A stretch of DNA of 64,000 nucleotides from CATQHL01 sp965242895 (GCA_965242895.1 OZ251507.1:1364001-1428000); one strand, 5' to 3'; positions 1 through 9,531 are shown, counted from the stretch's first letter. The notes: a model not told the origin generated them from the letters alone. Program-made: numbers and translations.

Positions 1-160
1 AGTCAGCGACGGCAGCGCCAAGCCTCTCCGAATGCACATTCGTGCGCCCAGTTTTTGGAACCTGCAAGCGCTGCCGTACATGATGGAAGGCCGCCTGATC
101 GCCGACGCCGTGGCGATCATCTCCTCGGTGGATCCGATAATGGGCGAAGTAGACCGCTGA
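1..160 (+). CDS. nuoD: NADH-quinone oxidoreductase subunit D, C-terminal fragment (first complex I operon)
   Basis: Only the last 52 codons are inside the window, read from base 2 to the TGA at 158-160. The fragment has the conserved end of the NuoD/49-kDa quinone-site subunit: R-A-P-S-F-W-N-L-Q-A-L-P, then G-R-L-I-A-D-A-V-A-I-I and a terminal G-E-V-D-R. NuoD with NuoB forms the ubiquinone/menaquinone-binding cavity at the junction of the peripheral and membrane arms. The stop overlaps the ATG of nuoE by one base, showing that the first operon begins to the left and is probably a complete 14-gene nuo set. Its C-terminus differs clearly from that of the second NuoD in this window. Confidence 0.93.
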   Translation, partial: VSDGSAKPLRMHIRAPSFWNLQALPYMMEGRLIADAVAIISSVDPIMGEVDR

Positions 161-777
161 TGCCGCGTCTCAGCGACGAGAACGAAAAGGTGGCGATGGA
201 AATCATCGGCCGCTATCCGCGGCCCCGCTCGGCGCTCATTCCTCTACTGCATCTAGCCCAGGCCCAAGACGGATTCGTGAGCGAGTCGGCCATGGAACAC
301 ATCGCCGAACTTCTCAACACCACTCCTTCGGAGGTGCTCAGCACGTGCTCCTTCTACGAGATGTTTAAACGTTCCAAGGTCGGCACCTATCAGGTGAACG
401 TCTGCAGAGGCATCAGTTGTTTCTTGCTGGGAGGCGAAGAACTCGCTGAGCGCGCCGCCGCTCGGCTGGGGATTTTCCCGGGAGGCACTACGCCTGACGG
501 GGCGGTCACCCTAGATGCGGTGGAATGCGTGGCGGCTTGCAGCGAGGCGCCTTGCCTTCAGGTGAACTATCGATACTTCAACCGAGTCGACGGAGAGACG
601 CTCGACTCCCTTTTGGATGACCTGATCGGCGGCGCCCGGTCGGACTTGCCTAGCCACGGAGTTCTTTCTCGGCTGCCTCAGATCATCCCGCGAGAGCGCT
701 CCGCCGGTTCGCCTCCTCCCGAGAACACAGGCCCTCCGAGTTGGTGGGTCAACCGCAGTGAAGACGGCTCTCTCTGA
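160..777 (+). CDS. nuoE: NADH-quinone oxidoreductase subunit E
   Basis: 205-residue 24-kDa subunit of complex I. It carries the [2Fe-2S] cluster N1a next to the flavin of NuoF in the cytoplasmic NADH module. Thioredoxin-like cluster ligands are visible: a TCSFYEMF segment, then CRGISC and the paired ECVAAC. The start chosen is ATG at 160, which overlaps the nuoD stop; an in-frame ATG at 55 would add 35 unrelated residues and overlap nuoD, so it is rejected. The last ~35 residues (from about 170) are a Pro/Ser/Arg-rich tail beyond the family core. The stop overlaps the nuoF ATG by one base, so the two are translationally coupled. Confidence 0.95.
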   Translation: MPRLSDENEKVAMEIIGRYPRPRSALIPLLHLAQAQDGFVSESAMEHIAELLNTTPSEVLSTCSFYEMFKRSKVGTYQVNVCRGISCFLLGGEELAERAAARLGIFPGGTTPDGAVTLDAVECVAACSEAPCLQVNYRYFNRVDGETLDSLLDDLIGGARSDLPSHGVLSRLPQIIPRERSAGSPPPENTGPPSWWVNRSEDGSL

Positions 778-2141
778 TGTCCGAACTTGAACCCCATCCC
801 CCCGCTGCGTCCTCCGTCGTCGACCCATCGGACTTGATCGTGACCTGCCGACGGCACCTTCCTGACGGCCACACGCTGGAGGGGTATCTGGCCAGCGGCG
901 GTTACGAAGGTCTGCGCTTGGCTCTGGAGCGTCCGCCCGCCGCCGTCCAAGAAGAAATAAAGGCCGCCAGTCTGCTAGGACGAGGCGGCGCCGGTTTCCC
1001 TGCGGGCGTCAAGTGGGGCTTTTGCCCGCCGGACGTATGGCCTCGCTACTTAGTCGTGAACGGCGACGAAAGCGAACCCGGCACCTACAAGGATCGCCTG
1101 CTCATGGAGACCGATCCGCATCAGCTAATCGAGGGCTGCCTGATCGCCGCCTACGCCGTCGGAGCGGCTCAGTGCTTTTTGTACGTGCGTGGCGAGATGG
1201 CCCTGGCGCAGGAGCGTCTCACCGCCGCCTTGAACGAGTCCTACGAAGCGGGTTTCCTAGGGCGCGGCATCTGCGGCAGTGACTTCTGCCTCGACATCGT
1301 GCTTCAGCCCGGGGCGGGTGCCTACATCGTAGGGGAGGAGACGGCATTGATCGAAAGCTTGGAGGGCCGCCGCGGGATGCCCCGCCTGAAGCCTCCCTAT
1401 TTTCCGGCTGCGGTCGGCCTCTACGGACAGCCCACCATCGTCAACAACGTCGAGACGCTGTCGAACCTGCCCTGGATCATCTGCCGAGGCGCCGAGGCGT
1501 TCGCAGCCAAGGGTGCGCCGCCGTCGTCCGGGACGCGGGTCTTCACGGTCTCAGGGCACGTGAGGACTCCTGGCGTGTTCGAAGTTCCCTTCGGCGTCAC
1601 GACCTTCAGGGAGATCATCTTTGACGACCACTACGCCGGGGGGATGCGCGCTGACTACCCTCTCAAGGCGTTCATACCGGGGGGAGCGTCGGCTCCCTGG
1701 TTTTTCGAGGAGCACCTCGACTTGCCTTTGGATAAGGCGAAAGTGGACGCTGCCGGTTCCATGCTGGGTTCCGGGGCCATCGTCGTGATGGACGAAACCA
1801 CCGACGTTCCCCGCGCCTGTCACAACCTCGTCCGCTTTTTTGCCCGTGAATCCTGCGGAAAGTGCACTCCTTGCCGCGAAGGCACAACTTGGCTGGAGCA
1901 GGTGCTCGAACGCCTGCTGGCGGGGCGCGGCAGGGCGACAGACCTCGACCTGCTCACCGACATCTGCGACAACATCAGCCCCGGCCTCGCCTGGCCCCCG
2001 AAGATGACAACGATCTGTCCGCTAGGGCCCTCCGCTGTCTCCCCGATCGCTTCGGCGCTCGACCGTTTCCGGCATGAATTTGAGGTCTACCTGCCCGAGC
2101 GTTCCCGCCGCCCGTCGTCTCTTACGGCGGTCGCAGGCTGA
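777..2141 (+). CDS. nuoF: NADH-quinone oxidoreductase subunit F (NADH/FMN-binding)
   Basis: 454-residue flavoprotein of the NADH module: it oxidises NADH, holds FMN and passes electrons to cluster N3. The glycine-rich nucleotide motif GRGGAGFPAG is at residues 69-78, the FMN-region motif NGDESEPGTYKDR follows at about 100, and the [4Fe-4S] ligands ESCGKCTPCREGT are near 358. Length and order match the NuoF family. It lies between nuoE (1-base overlap) and nuoG (5-base gap). The presence of this subunit in the first operon, and its absence in the second, is what distinguishes the two complexes. Confidence 0.97.
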   Translation: MSELEPHPPAASSVVDPSDLIVTCRRHLPDGHTLEGYLASGGYEGLRLALERPPAAVQEEIKAASLLGRGGAGFPAGVKWGFCPPDVWPRYLVVNGDESEPGTYKDRLLMETDPHQLIEGCLIAAYAVGAAQCFLYVRGEMALAQERLTAALNESYEAGFLGRGICGSDFCLDIVLQPGAGAYIVGEETALIESLEGRRGMPRLKPPYFPAAVGLYGQPTIVNNVETLSNLPWIICRGAEAFAAKGAPPSSGTRVFTVSGHVRTPGVFEVPFGVTTFREIIFDDHYAGGMRADYPLKAFIPGGASAPWFFEEHLDLPLDKAKVDAAGSMLGSGAIVVMDETTDVPRACHNLVRFFARESCGKCTPCREGTTWLEQVLERLLAGRGRATDLDLLTDICDNISPGLAWPPKMTTICPLGPSAVSPIASALDRFRHEFEVYLPERSRRPSSLTAVAG

Positions 2142-2146
2142 GCGAG

Positions 2147-4786
2147 ATGGCTCTCGACGTTCCGGCCAATCCGGTGGTGGAGTTCACCCTCGACGGACGT
2201 GCCGCCGCCGGCGCGCCCGGTCAACTCCTGATCGACGCCTGCGAGCAGGCGGGTACGTACATTCCACGGTTCTGCTACCACCCCCGAATGCGCTCCGTGG
2301 GCATGTGCCGAATGTGTCTAGTCGAAGTAGACACCGGCCGAGGCCCTGCGCTGCAGCCGGCCTGCATGCTCTCCGTAAGCGCTGGGATGGTCGTAGAAAC
2401 GGCTTCGCCCCCCGTGGTCAAGGCGCAGGACGGCGTGCTGGAGTTTCTTCTTCTGAACCATCCCCTGGACTGCCCTGTCTGCGATAAGGGCGGCGAGTGT
2501 CCGCTTCAAGACCAGACGATGGCTTTCGGCCCGGGCGAAAGCCGATTTGTCGAGGAGAAGCGGCATTTCGCCAAGCCCATTCCGATCAGTGATCTCGTTT
2601 TCCTGGACCGCGAGCGCTGCATACTTTGCGACCGCTGCACCCGTTTCGCCGACGAGGTGGCGGGGGAAGCGCTCATCGGTTTTCAGAGTCGCGGCAGCCA
2701 CACCCAGGTCAACACTTTTCCCGATCAGCCTTTCGATTCCTACTTCAGCGGCAACACGGTTCAGATATGCCCGGTCGGCGCCCTCACCGCCCGCCCCTAC
2801 CGCTTCAAGGCGCGTCCTTGGGATCTGTCGGAGACGGTCTCCACCTATCCCAACGCCGTCGGCGATCGGATTTCGGTGCACGCCTCACGCAACCGCATAC
2901 TGCGCATTCAAGGTGTGGACTCCGACGCCGTTAACTGGGGCTGGCTTTCCGACCGGGATCGTTTTAGCTTCGAGGCGGTTCACAGTCCGGAACGTCTGAC
3001 CGAGCCGATGGGCCGCTGTGAGGACGGGGAGTTGATTCCGCTCTCCACCTCTGCTGCTCTCGCCGCCGCCGCCGCCGCCTTGCGTGCGGCGCTCGACGAC
3101 CACGGTCCGCAGTCTGTAGCGCTCTTGGGCGGCGCGGGGCTCTGCGCCGAGGATCAGTACGCCTGGGCGAAGTTTGCCAAGGGCGTCCTTGCCACCGACA
3201 ACGTAGACGCATGCATGGGCGACGGCTTGGCGGGCGAGACGATCTGCGCCCTGCCGCGGGCGACCATAGCCGACGCCTGCCGCCCGGGCGGCGTCGTGCT
3301 GCTGCTTTCCGGTGACCTCAGGGAAGAGTTCGGCACCCTCTACCTTCGATTGCGCCGTTCTTTGATGGACGGAGACGTCGCCTTGTTGGAGTTGACTCCG
3401 CTAGAGACGAGCCTTTCTTCGCTCGCCGACTGCTCGCTTCGGGTACGGCCAGGCGACGCCGCCCGGGTGGTGGAGGCCTTGCTGGAAACGCCCAGAGGGG
3501 AAATGTTCGCCGGCATAGAGACCAAAGAACTGGCTGCTGCGTCCGCCCTTCTTTCAGAGCGCCCGCTCACTGTGCTGCTCGGCCGCACGTCGCAGGCCGA
3601 ATCGTCGTCGGCAGCCGAGCGGGCCGCAATTCTGCTGGCCAGGGCTTTCCCGCAGGCAAAGTTTCTTCCGCTTCTTCGCCGCGGCGCCGCCGTCGGCGCC
3701 CTTGATATGGGGTTGGCTCCCAGGCTGCTGCCAGGCCGCACAACCTTGGCCGCGGCGGGGGATTGGTACCGTCGATTCTGGGGCGCCGCGCCTGCGGAGC
3801 CAGGTCTCGACGCAGCGGGTATTCTTCGCGCCGCTGTTGGAGGAAAGATCAAGGTGCTGATCTTGCTGGGGGCCGATCCGGCGGCCGACTTCCCTGATCG
3901 GCGCCTAGTTGAGGCTGCTCTTGCCTCGGTTCCTACGATCGTTGCTCTGGACGCGTTCCCCACGGCGTCGTCCCGTCGGGCGCACGTGCTCTTGCCCACT
4001 GCGACCTTCGGTGAGCGCGAAGGCACCCACGTTAACGTCGAAGGCAGGGCGACTGCTGTGACACGCCAGGTGACGTCGCCGGCGGGCGTCCGAGTGGACT
4101 GGCAGGTGGCCGCAGAGTTGGCCGACTTGCTGGGCAGCGGCTTGGGCTTGTCTTCACCTCGGCAGATATGGGAAGAAGTCGCCCGGCTGTCCCCTCTGCA
4201 CGCCGGCGTCACCTGGGATGGAGTGCGGGCTGACCTAGACGGCGTGCTGATGCCAATCGCTGCGCCAGCCGTTTCGGCGGCTGCTGCGGCGGCTGCTGAG
4301 GTGGGCGACGACGCTGCGGCGTCTGCTGAGGCTGCGCCCGTCGAGGTGGCAGGAGAGACGCCGACCGCAGCCGCTGCGGCGGCAGGAGCCGACGCTCCCC
4401 TTCCTCCGTCTCTCGGCCTCGCCGACCTTGAGTTGCCCGAGGCGCCCGCGACACCCTTCGACGGCTACTCCTTCCGCCTCGTGGCCGACCGCACCCTCTA
4501 CGACAAGGGCACGATCGTCTCTCACTGCCCCTCCCTGGCCGCCAAGGCCGCCCCTGCCCGCTTACGGCTGAACCCATCCGACTTCGAGCGGCTAGCCGTC
4601 GGCAAGGACGCTTTGGTGAGCGTGACTTCGTCTTCGGGCGGCCTCACCGTCTCTGCGACGCCAGACGGGCGCGTCCCTCCTGCCGCGGCAGCCTTGACGC
4701 TTAACACAGGCGGCGCCGACCCGCGCGATCTCATCTCCTCAGAGGAGCCGATCTGCGAGGTCCGCATAGTGTCCTCAGAGTTGTAG
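2147..4786 (+). CDS. nuoG: NADH-quinone oxidoreductase subunit G
   Basis: 879-residue iron-sulfur subunit with a molybdopterin-oxidoreductase-like C-terminal half that no longer binds a cofactor. The N-terminal ferredoxin domain has the [2Fe-2S] ligands (C in PRFCYHP, then CRMC and later PAC). Next come the His/Cys motif HPLDCPVCDKGGEC and a [4Fe-4S] motif CILCDRC. After CPVGALTARPYRFKARPWDL, where some bacteria carry extra cysteines for cluster N7, the sequence reads STYPNAVGD without cysteine, so N7 appears absent. Residues ~702-755 are an Ala-rich linker. The stop TAG overlaps the nuoH GTG by one base. Confidence 0.95.
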   Translation: MALDVPANPVVEFTLDGRAAAGAPGQLLIDACEQAGTYIPRFCYHPRMRSVGMCRMCLVEVDTGRGPALQPACMLSVSAGMVVETASPPVVKAQDGVLEFLLLNHPLDCPVCDKGGECPLQDQTMAFGPGESRFVEEKRHFAKPIPISDLVFLDRERCILCDRCTRFADEVAGEALIGFQSRGSHTQVNTFPDQPFDSYFSGNTVQICPVGALTARPYRFKARPWDLSETVSTYPNAVGDRISVHASRNRILRIQGVDSDAVNWGWLSDRDRFSFEAVHSPERLTEPMGRCEDGELIPLSTSAALAAAAAALRAALDDHGPQSVALLGGAGLCAEDQYAWAKFAKGVLATDNVDACMGDGLAGETICALPRATIADACRPGGVVLLLSGDLREEFGTLYLRLRRSLMDGDVALLELTPLETSLSSLADCSLRVRPGDAARVVEALLETPRGEMFAGIETKELAAASALLSERPLTVLLGRTSQAESSSAAERAAILLARAFPQAKFLPLLRRGAAVGALDMGLAPRLLPGRTTLAAAGDWYRRFWGAAPAEPGLDAAGILRAAVGGKIKVLILLGADPAADFPDRRLVEAALASVPTIVALDAFPTASSRRAHVLLPTATFGEREGTHVNVEGRATAVTRQVTSPAGVRVDWQVAAELADLLGSGLGLSSPRQIWEEVARLSPLHAGVTWDGVRADLDGVLMPIAAPAVSAAAAAAAEVGDDAAASAEAAPVEVAGETPTAAAAAAGADAPLPPSLGLADLELPEAPATPFDGYSFRLVADRTLYDKGTIVSHCPSLAAKAAPARLRLNPSDFERLAVGKDALVSVTSSSGGLTVSATPDGRVPPAAAALTLNTGGADPRDLISSEEPICEVRIVSSEL

Positions 4787-6033
4787 TGAGCGTCTTCGCC
4801 CTCGATCCGGCTTACGTCGACGGCTTCGGTCTTGACGAGTTTCTGATCCTGGCGGTCAAAGTTGTCGGAGCGTTCGCTTTTCTTCTCGTGGCTGTGATGC
4901 TCATGATCTGGTTTGAGCGCAAGTTGGTGGGAGACATGCAGAACCGCATAGGACCCGCTCGGGCGGGGCCGTGGGGAATCCTGCAGACGCTGGCCGACGG
5001 CGTGAAACTCTTTTTTAAAGAAGATCTTCGACCAGCCAACTCCGACCGCTTCATCTATCGGCTGGCTCCCTACCTTTCCTTGGTGCCCGCTTTTCTGGTG
5101 TTTTCCGTGGTACCGGTGGGTGGCAACTTCGTCTCGGGCGACGGCACCGTTCAGTGGTGGGGGAACACCACCTACCTGCAGGTGGCCGATCCGCACATAG
5201 GGGTGCTGCTGGTGTTGGCCCTTTCCTCGGCAGCCGTCTACGGCATCATGCTGGCCGGCTGGTCGTCGGGTTCCAAGTACTCGCTCTTGGGTTCGGTGCG
5301 AGCCTCTGCCCAGATGATCTCCTACGAAGCCGCTCTGGGCTTGTCGCTGGCGGCCGTACTGCTGAGTGCGGGCAGCCTTTCCACGCACGACATTGTGCAA
5401 AGTCAGGCGGGCTACGACTGGAACTTATGGGTCACCGGTGTAGTCCCGGCGCTGATCTTTCTCGTAGCTGCAACGGCTGAACTCAACCGTCCGCCTTTCG
5501 ACTTGGTCGAAGCCGAGCAGGAGTTGGTGGGCGGCTTTCACACCGAGTACAGCTCCATCCGTTTCGCATTGTTTTTCCTAGCCGAGTTCATGAACGTCAT
5601 CACGTTGTCCGCCGTCATCGTGACTCTGTTCCTCGGAGGGCCGGACGGCCCCGTCCTGACTTCCGGAGCCGACTGGCTCTGGGGCAGCATCTGGTTCTTC
5701 CTGAAGTTGGCGGCCATGCTTTTCATGTTCGTTTGGTTCAGGGCCACGCTCCCTCGGTTGCGCTACGACCAACTTATGGACGTGGGGTGGAAGCTTCTCA
5801 TTCCGCTCTCCCTGGGTTGGCTGCTGCTGCTGGGGGCGCTCAGAGTTGGCCGCGACCGCGGTTGGAACACCGCCGTGGTGGTGTTGGTGTGTGTTGCTGC
5901 GGGATTGGCCTGCGCTTGGGTGCTGAGGCTGTCGATTCGCGCCGGACGCGACGTTCGCAAGATCGCCGAAGAGGAATACGGCTTGATTTCGTCAGATGAA
6001 CTCTCTGCCCCCCGAGTCGAGGAGCACTCGTGA
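4786..6033 (+). CDS. nuoH: NADH-quinone oxidoreductase subunit H (first copy)
   Basis: 415-residue membrane subunit (ND1) that closes the quinone chamber and couples electron transfer to the proton-pumping arm. Several hydrophobic helices are evident. Signature segments are FERKLVGDMQNRIGPARAGPWG near the N-terminus and AELNRPPFDLVEAEQELVGGFHTEY in the middle, the acidic loop facing the quinone site. A C-terminal extension of ~60 residues with an additional hydrophobic helix and a charged tail makes it longer than the common ~330-residue form. Start is GTG 4786, coupled to the nuoG stop; the stop overlaps the nuoI GTG. Confidence 0.96.
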   Translation: MSVFALDPAYVDGFGLDEFLILAVKVVGAFAFLLVAVMLMIWFERKLVGDMQNRIGPARAGPWGILQTLADGVKLFFKEDLRPANSDRFIYRLAPYLSLVPAFLVFSVVPVGGNFVSGDGTVQWWGNTTYLQVADPHIGVLLVLALSSAAVYGIMLAGWSSGSKYSLLGSVRASAQMISYEAALGLSLAAVLLSAGSLSTHDIVQSQAGYDWNLWVTGVVPALIFLVAATAELNRPPFDLVEAEQELVGGFHTEYSSIRFALFFLAEFMNVITLSAVIVTLFLGGPDGPVLTSGADWLWGSIWFFLKLAAMLFMFVWFRATLPRLRYDQLMDVGWKLLIPLSLGWLLLLGALRVGRDRGWNTAVVVLVCVAAGLACAWVLRLSIRAGRDVRKIAEEEYGLISSDELSAPRVEEHS

Positions 6034-6692
6034 GTTTTCTGAGAGGATTTGGGGTCACGTTCTCCAAACTCTTCGAGAAGCGCGTCACCACCCGTTACCC
6101 CCAGGAGAAGCGCGTCAAGCCGGAGCGTTTCCACGGACGGCATGTGCTAGGTCGGTATCCGGACGGCACGGAAAAGTGCATCGGATGCGAACTCTGCGCC
6201 GGCGTGTGTCCAGCCCGATGCATATACGTGAGGGGGGCCGACAATCCTCCTGACGCTCCAGTCGCCCCGGGCGAACGCTACGGATACACCTACGAGATCA
6301 ACTACCTGCGCTGCATTCACTGCGACCTGTGTGTGGAAGCCTGCCCCACCGAAGCTATTACCGAATCCAAGCTTTTTGAGTTTTCCTTCACCTCCCGCAA
6401 CGACGCCATCTACACCAAGGATGAACTGCTTGTAGGCGACGACGGCAGGCCGCGTCAGCAGCCCTGGGAGGATTGGCGCCCGGGTGACGACGAAGCCACC
6501 TCTGCTTGGATGCGCGCTACATCCCCGTCCGGCGCGGCGGAGTGGGAAGGTCGTACGGCGTGGTCGCCCGAGTTGGGTTACGGGCTCCGCCCCCCAGAGT
6601 TGGGGCAGTCGGCGCCCTCCGTCTCGCTCGAAGATGACCGCTCGGGGGGAGCCGAGCCGCAGGGTGTCGAATCAGGAGACGAGTCTCCCTGA
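6030..6692 (+). CDS. nuoI: NADH-quinone oxidoreductase subunit I (first copy)
   Basis: 220-residue ferredoxin-like subunit that carries clusters N6a and N6b between NuoG and NuoB. Two full [4Fe-4S] motifs are visible: CIGCELCAGVCPARC and CIHCDLCVEACPTEA. The C-terminal ~90 residues are a Gly/Pro/acidic tail outside the conserved domain. It starts at GTG 6030 within the end of nuoH (4-base overlap) and ends over the nuoJ ATG. A second, quite different NuoI lies at 21465. Confidence 0.96.
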   Translation: MSFLRGFGVTFSKLFEKRVTTRYPQEKRVKPERFHGRHVLGRYPDGTEKCIGCELCAGVCPARCIYVRGADNPPDAPVAPGERYGYTYEINYLRCIHCDLCVEACPTEAITESKLFEFSFTSRNDAIYTKDELLVGDDGRPRQQPWEDWRPGDDEATSAWMRATSPSGAAEWEGRTAWSPELGYGLRPPELGQSAPSVSLEDDRSGGAEPQGVESGDESP

Positions 6693-7318
6693 TGGCGGTA
6701 GCCGTCTTCGCGGTCTGCGCCGCGATAATCCTGGCAGGCGCCCTAGGAGTAATCGTCTTTCGCAATCCCGTCCACGCTGCTCTTGCCTTGGTGGCCTCCC
6801 TCTTCGGTGTGGCCGTGTTGTTCCTGAGCCTGGACGCACAGTTCTTGGGCGTTGTCCAGGTGGTCGTTTACGCGGGTGCGATCGTGGTGCTGTTTCTGTT
6901 TGTCATCATGCTCTTGGGCGTAGATCGGGCGGAGAGCCTGCGAGTTGAACCGATCGGCGGTCAGCGCCCCCTGGCTCTGGGGGTGGGGGTGGGTATTCTG
7001 GTATTGATCCTGCTTTTCGTCGTCGGAATCTATGCCGACCCTCCGGTAGTTCAGGGCGAGTTGCCCGCCCTTGAAAGTTGTACGGGTTTGCCGGTGAGCG
7101 AGCCCTCGGCGTCCGTCTCGTCGTCTGCTGCGGAATGCGACGGTCAGGAAGCCGCAAGCAACATCAGCCAGATCGCCGAGGGCGTTTTTGGCGACTACGT
7201 CTGGGCTTTCCAGTTGACCGGGCTCTTGTTGACCGTTTCGGTTGTAGGTGCGGTGGTTCTGGCGCGTCGGCCGCGTCCTCTAGAGGAGGTTCCCGAGGAA
7301 TCAGGGAGCGTCGTCTGA
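6692..7318 (+). CDS. nuoJ: NADH-quinone oxidoreductase subunit J (first copy)
   Basis: 208-residue membrane subunit (ND6). Five hydrophobic segments are evident, including the third helix region VVYAGAIVVLFLFVIMLLGV, which forms the pi-bulge helix linked to coupling in this family. Between helices 4 and 5 is a longer hydrophilic loop (about residues 120-160, rich in Ser/Glu, two cysteines). ATG 6692 overlaps the nuoI stop. The second operon encodes a shorter NuoJ (169 residues) without this loop. Confidence 0.95.
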   Translation: MAVAVFAVCAAIILAGALGVIVFRNPVHAALALVASLFGVAVLFLSLDAQFLGVVQVVVYAGAIVVLFLFVIMLLGVDRAESLRVEPIGGQRPLALGVGVGILVLILLFVVGIYADPPVVQGELPALESCTGLPVSEPSASVSSSAAECDGQEAASNISQIAEGVFGDYVWAFQLTGLLLTVSVVGAVVLARRPRPLEEVPEESGSVV

Positions 7319-7321
7319 GCT

Positions 7322-7624
7322 ATGGTTGATACGTTCTGGTATCTGTTATTGGGCGCTGTCCTGTTCTCCCTCGGTACCGTGGGTTTGTTGGTGCGCCGCA
7401 ATCCCCTGGTCATGTTTATGTGTGTAGAACTCATGTTGAACGCCGTCAGCGTGACCTTCGTGGCGTTGGCGCACCGTATGGGTGATTTCGGCGGGCAGAT
7501 CTCTGTTCTTTTCGTGTTAGTCGTGGCTGCTGCTGAAGCTGTGGTGGGGTTGGCGATCGTAGTGGCCGTGATGCGCCGCCGACCAGCCGCTACCGCCGAC
7601 GACGTTTCGGCGCTGCGGGACTGA
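7322..7624 (+). CDS. nuoK: NADH-quinone oxidoreductase subunit K (first copy)
   Basis: 100-residue, three-helix membrane subunit (ND4L). The second helix contains the conserved glutamate in VMFMCVELMLNAVSVTF, and a second membrane glutamate is in VVAAAEAVVGLAIV. Both are part of the charged axis of the membrane arm. Starts three bases after the nuoJ stop and precedes nuoL by 11 bases. Confidence 0.96.
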   Translation: MVDTFWYLLLGAVLFSLGTVGLLVRRNPLVMFMCVELMLNAVSVTFVALAHRMGDFGGQISVLFVLVVAAAEAVVGLAIVVAVMRRRPAATADDVSALRD

Positions 7625-7635
7625 GGTCGTTTGAT

Positions 7636-9531
7636 ATGGGTCTAGCCGAGTTGATTTGGATCGTGCCGCTCGCTCCCGCTGCGGGCGCGGCTGCCTTGGC
7701 CTTGTTCGGCCGCCGCTTAGGCGAACCGCGCTCGGGGTGGCTGGCGTCTGCCGCTGTGGGCGTTTCCTTTGCGGCGTCCGTGCTCGTCCTAGGAGGGCTG
7801 CTCAGCCTTAACTCAGCCGACCGGTCTGTCACGGTCAGTCTGTTTAGCTGGGTTCCGATCGGTGATTTGTCGGTCGACATGGGATTTCTGGTGGACCCCC
7901 TTTCGGTGACGATGATCCTCTTCATTACGGGTGTCAGCACCCTCATACACGTCTACTCCATAGCGTATATGCACGGGGATGAGGACTATTCCCGCTATTT
8001 CCTGTACTTGAACCTATTCGTTTTTTCCATGCTCTTGCTGGTGTTGGGAGACAGCTTGTTGCTCACCTTCCTCGGCTGGGAAGGTGTTGGTGCGTGTTCG
8101 TATCTGTTGATCTCATTTTGGTATGGGGAAGAGGCTAACGCAGTGGCAGGCAAGAAGGCTTTCATCACTAACCGTGTGGGTGATTTCGGATTCCTTCTGG
8201 CCATGTTCTTTGCCTTCGGGGCGTATGGCACGCTCAACTACGCAGGTATTCTGGAGGGGCACGCCTCCGAAAGCACCCTCTCGGTCATTTTGCTTTGCCT
8301 GATGCTAGGCGCCGCTGGCAAGTCGGCGCAGTTCCCGCTCTACGTGTGGCTGCCTGACGCCATGGCCGGTCCTACCCCCGTGTCTGCGCTCATACACGCT
8401 GCCACCATGGTCACTTCCGGCGTTTATTTGTTGGTGCGCTTCAGCCCCATGCTGGAAGAGGCTTCTCCCTGGTTGGGCGGCGTAATAGCCGGCGTGGGAT
8501 TGGCCACTGCCGCCCTGGCAGCTTCCATTGCCCTAGCCGCCAACGATATCAAGAAAGTCCTGGCCTATTCGACGATCAGCCAGTTAGGTTTCATGTTTAC
8601 TGCGGTGGGTGTGGGTGCCTACACCGCTGCCATATTTCATATGGTTACCCATGCATTCTTCAAGGCATTGCTGTTCCTCGCCGCTGGCGCGGTCATACAC
8701 GGAATGGGCGGGAGTCAGGATCTGCGGCGTTATGGGGGTTTGGCGCGGTATATGCCGGTTACGGCCGTTACATTTGGGGTGGGGTGGTTGGCGATCTCAG
8801 GGATTCCTCCGTTTGCCGGTTTTTGGTCCAAGGACGAAATTCTCGCCGGAGCCTGGGGTTATAACAAGGTGCTTTGGGCGTTGCTGCTGTTGGCGGCCCT
8901 GCTCACTGCGCTGTATATGAGCAGGCTCATGTTTTTAACCTTCTTCGGGGCGAGCCGTTGGCGATCCGCCTCTGATGCGGAGGATTTTTATCCTCACCCC
9001 TCGCCGCGGTTGATGACGGCGCCTTTGGTGGTGTTGGCTGGGTTGTCTGCTGCAGCCGGAGTCCTCAATTTGCCGTTTTCCCACAGCGTGGAGTTTCTGG
9101 GGCTCTGGCTTGAGCCCGCCCTTGGTCATTCGGAGGCCGCCGCGGGCTACGCCGGAGGCACCAAGTGGGTTCTGGCTGGGGTGGCGACAGTGGCCGCCTT
9201 GGCGGGCATTGCAGTTGCCCGAGCGGTTTATCTGCGTCGGCGCATCGCTCCCGAAGCCATCGAACGCAAGGTGTTCGCCCGCGCCTGGGGTTACGACGAA
9301 GCCATCAGCGGTTTCGTGGGCGGAACGGGACGTAACCTCTTCTCCGCTCTGGCCAAATTCGATTCCGTCGTGGTGGACGGCACGGTTCGTCAGGCGGCTT
9401 CTCTGCCAGGGCGCGCCGGATCGCTGCTGAGGCGCATCCAGAACGGCTTTATCCGGCGTTACGCTCTGACCTTGGCTATCGGATCTCTGGCTTTGCTAAT
9501 CTATTTCTTGGTGCGGGCGGGTGTCGGATGA
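7636..9531 (+). CDS. nuoL: NADH-quinone oxidoreductase subunit L (first copy)
   Basis: 631-residue distal antiporter-like pump subunit (ND5). The proton-channel glutamate of TM5 is E149 in FLGWEGVGACSYLL; the conserved lysine-bearing segment is GKSAQFPLYVWLPDAMAGPTP. The C-terminal part includes the long amphipathic lateral helix and a last hydrophobic segment. ATG 7636 is preceded by a GAGGTCG-like ribosome site. The stop overlaps nuoM (ATGA). It is about 90 residues shorter than the NuoL of the second operon. Confidence 0.96.
   Translation: MGLAELIWIVPLAPAAGAAALALFGRRLGEPRSGWLASAAVGVSFAASVLVLGGLLSLNSADRSVTVSLFSWVPIGDLSVDMGFLVDPLSVTMILFITGVSTLIHVYSIAYMHGDEDYSRYFLYLNLFVFSMLLLVLGDSLLLTFLGWEGVGACSYLLISFWYGEEANAVAGKKAFITNRVGDFGFLLAMFFAFGAYGTLNYAGILEGHASESTLSVILLCLMLGAAGKSAQFPLYVWLPDAMAGPTPVSALIHAATMVTSGVYLLVRFSPMLEEASPWLGGVIAGVGLATAALAASIALAANDIKKVLAYSTISQLGFMFTAVGVGAYTAAIFHMVTHAFFKALLFLAAGAVIHGMGGSQDLRRYGGLARYMPVTAVTFGVGWLAISGIPPFAGFWSKDEILAGAWGYNKVLWALLLLAALLTALYMSRLMFLTFFGASRWRSASDAEDFYPHPSPRLMTAPLVVLAGLSAAAGVLNLPFSHSVEFLGLWLEPALGHSEAAAGYAGGTKWVLAGVATVAALAGIAVARAVYLRRRIAPEAIERKVFARAWGYDEAISGFVGGTGRNLFSALAKFDSVVVDGTVRQAASLPGRAGSLLRRIQNGFIRRYALTLAIGSLALLIYFLVRAGVG

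Noticed and set aside
3340..4212. 290-codon reverse-strand ORF inside nuoG
   Set aside because: Ser/Arg/Ala-rich antisense shadow caused by high GC; nuoG is intact opposite it.
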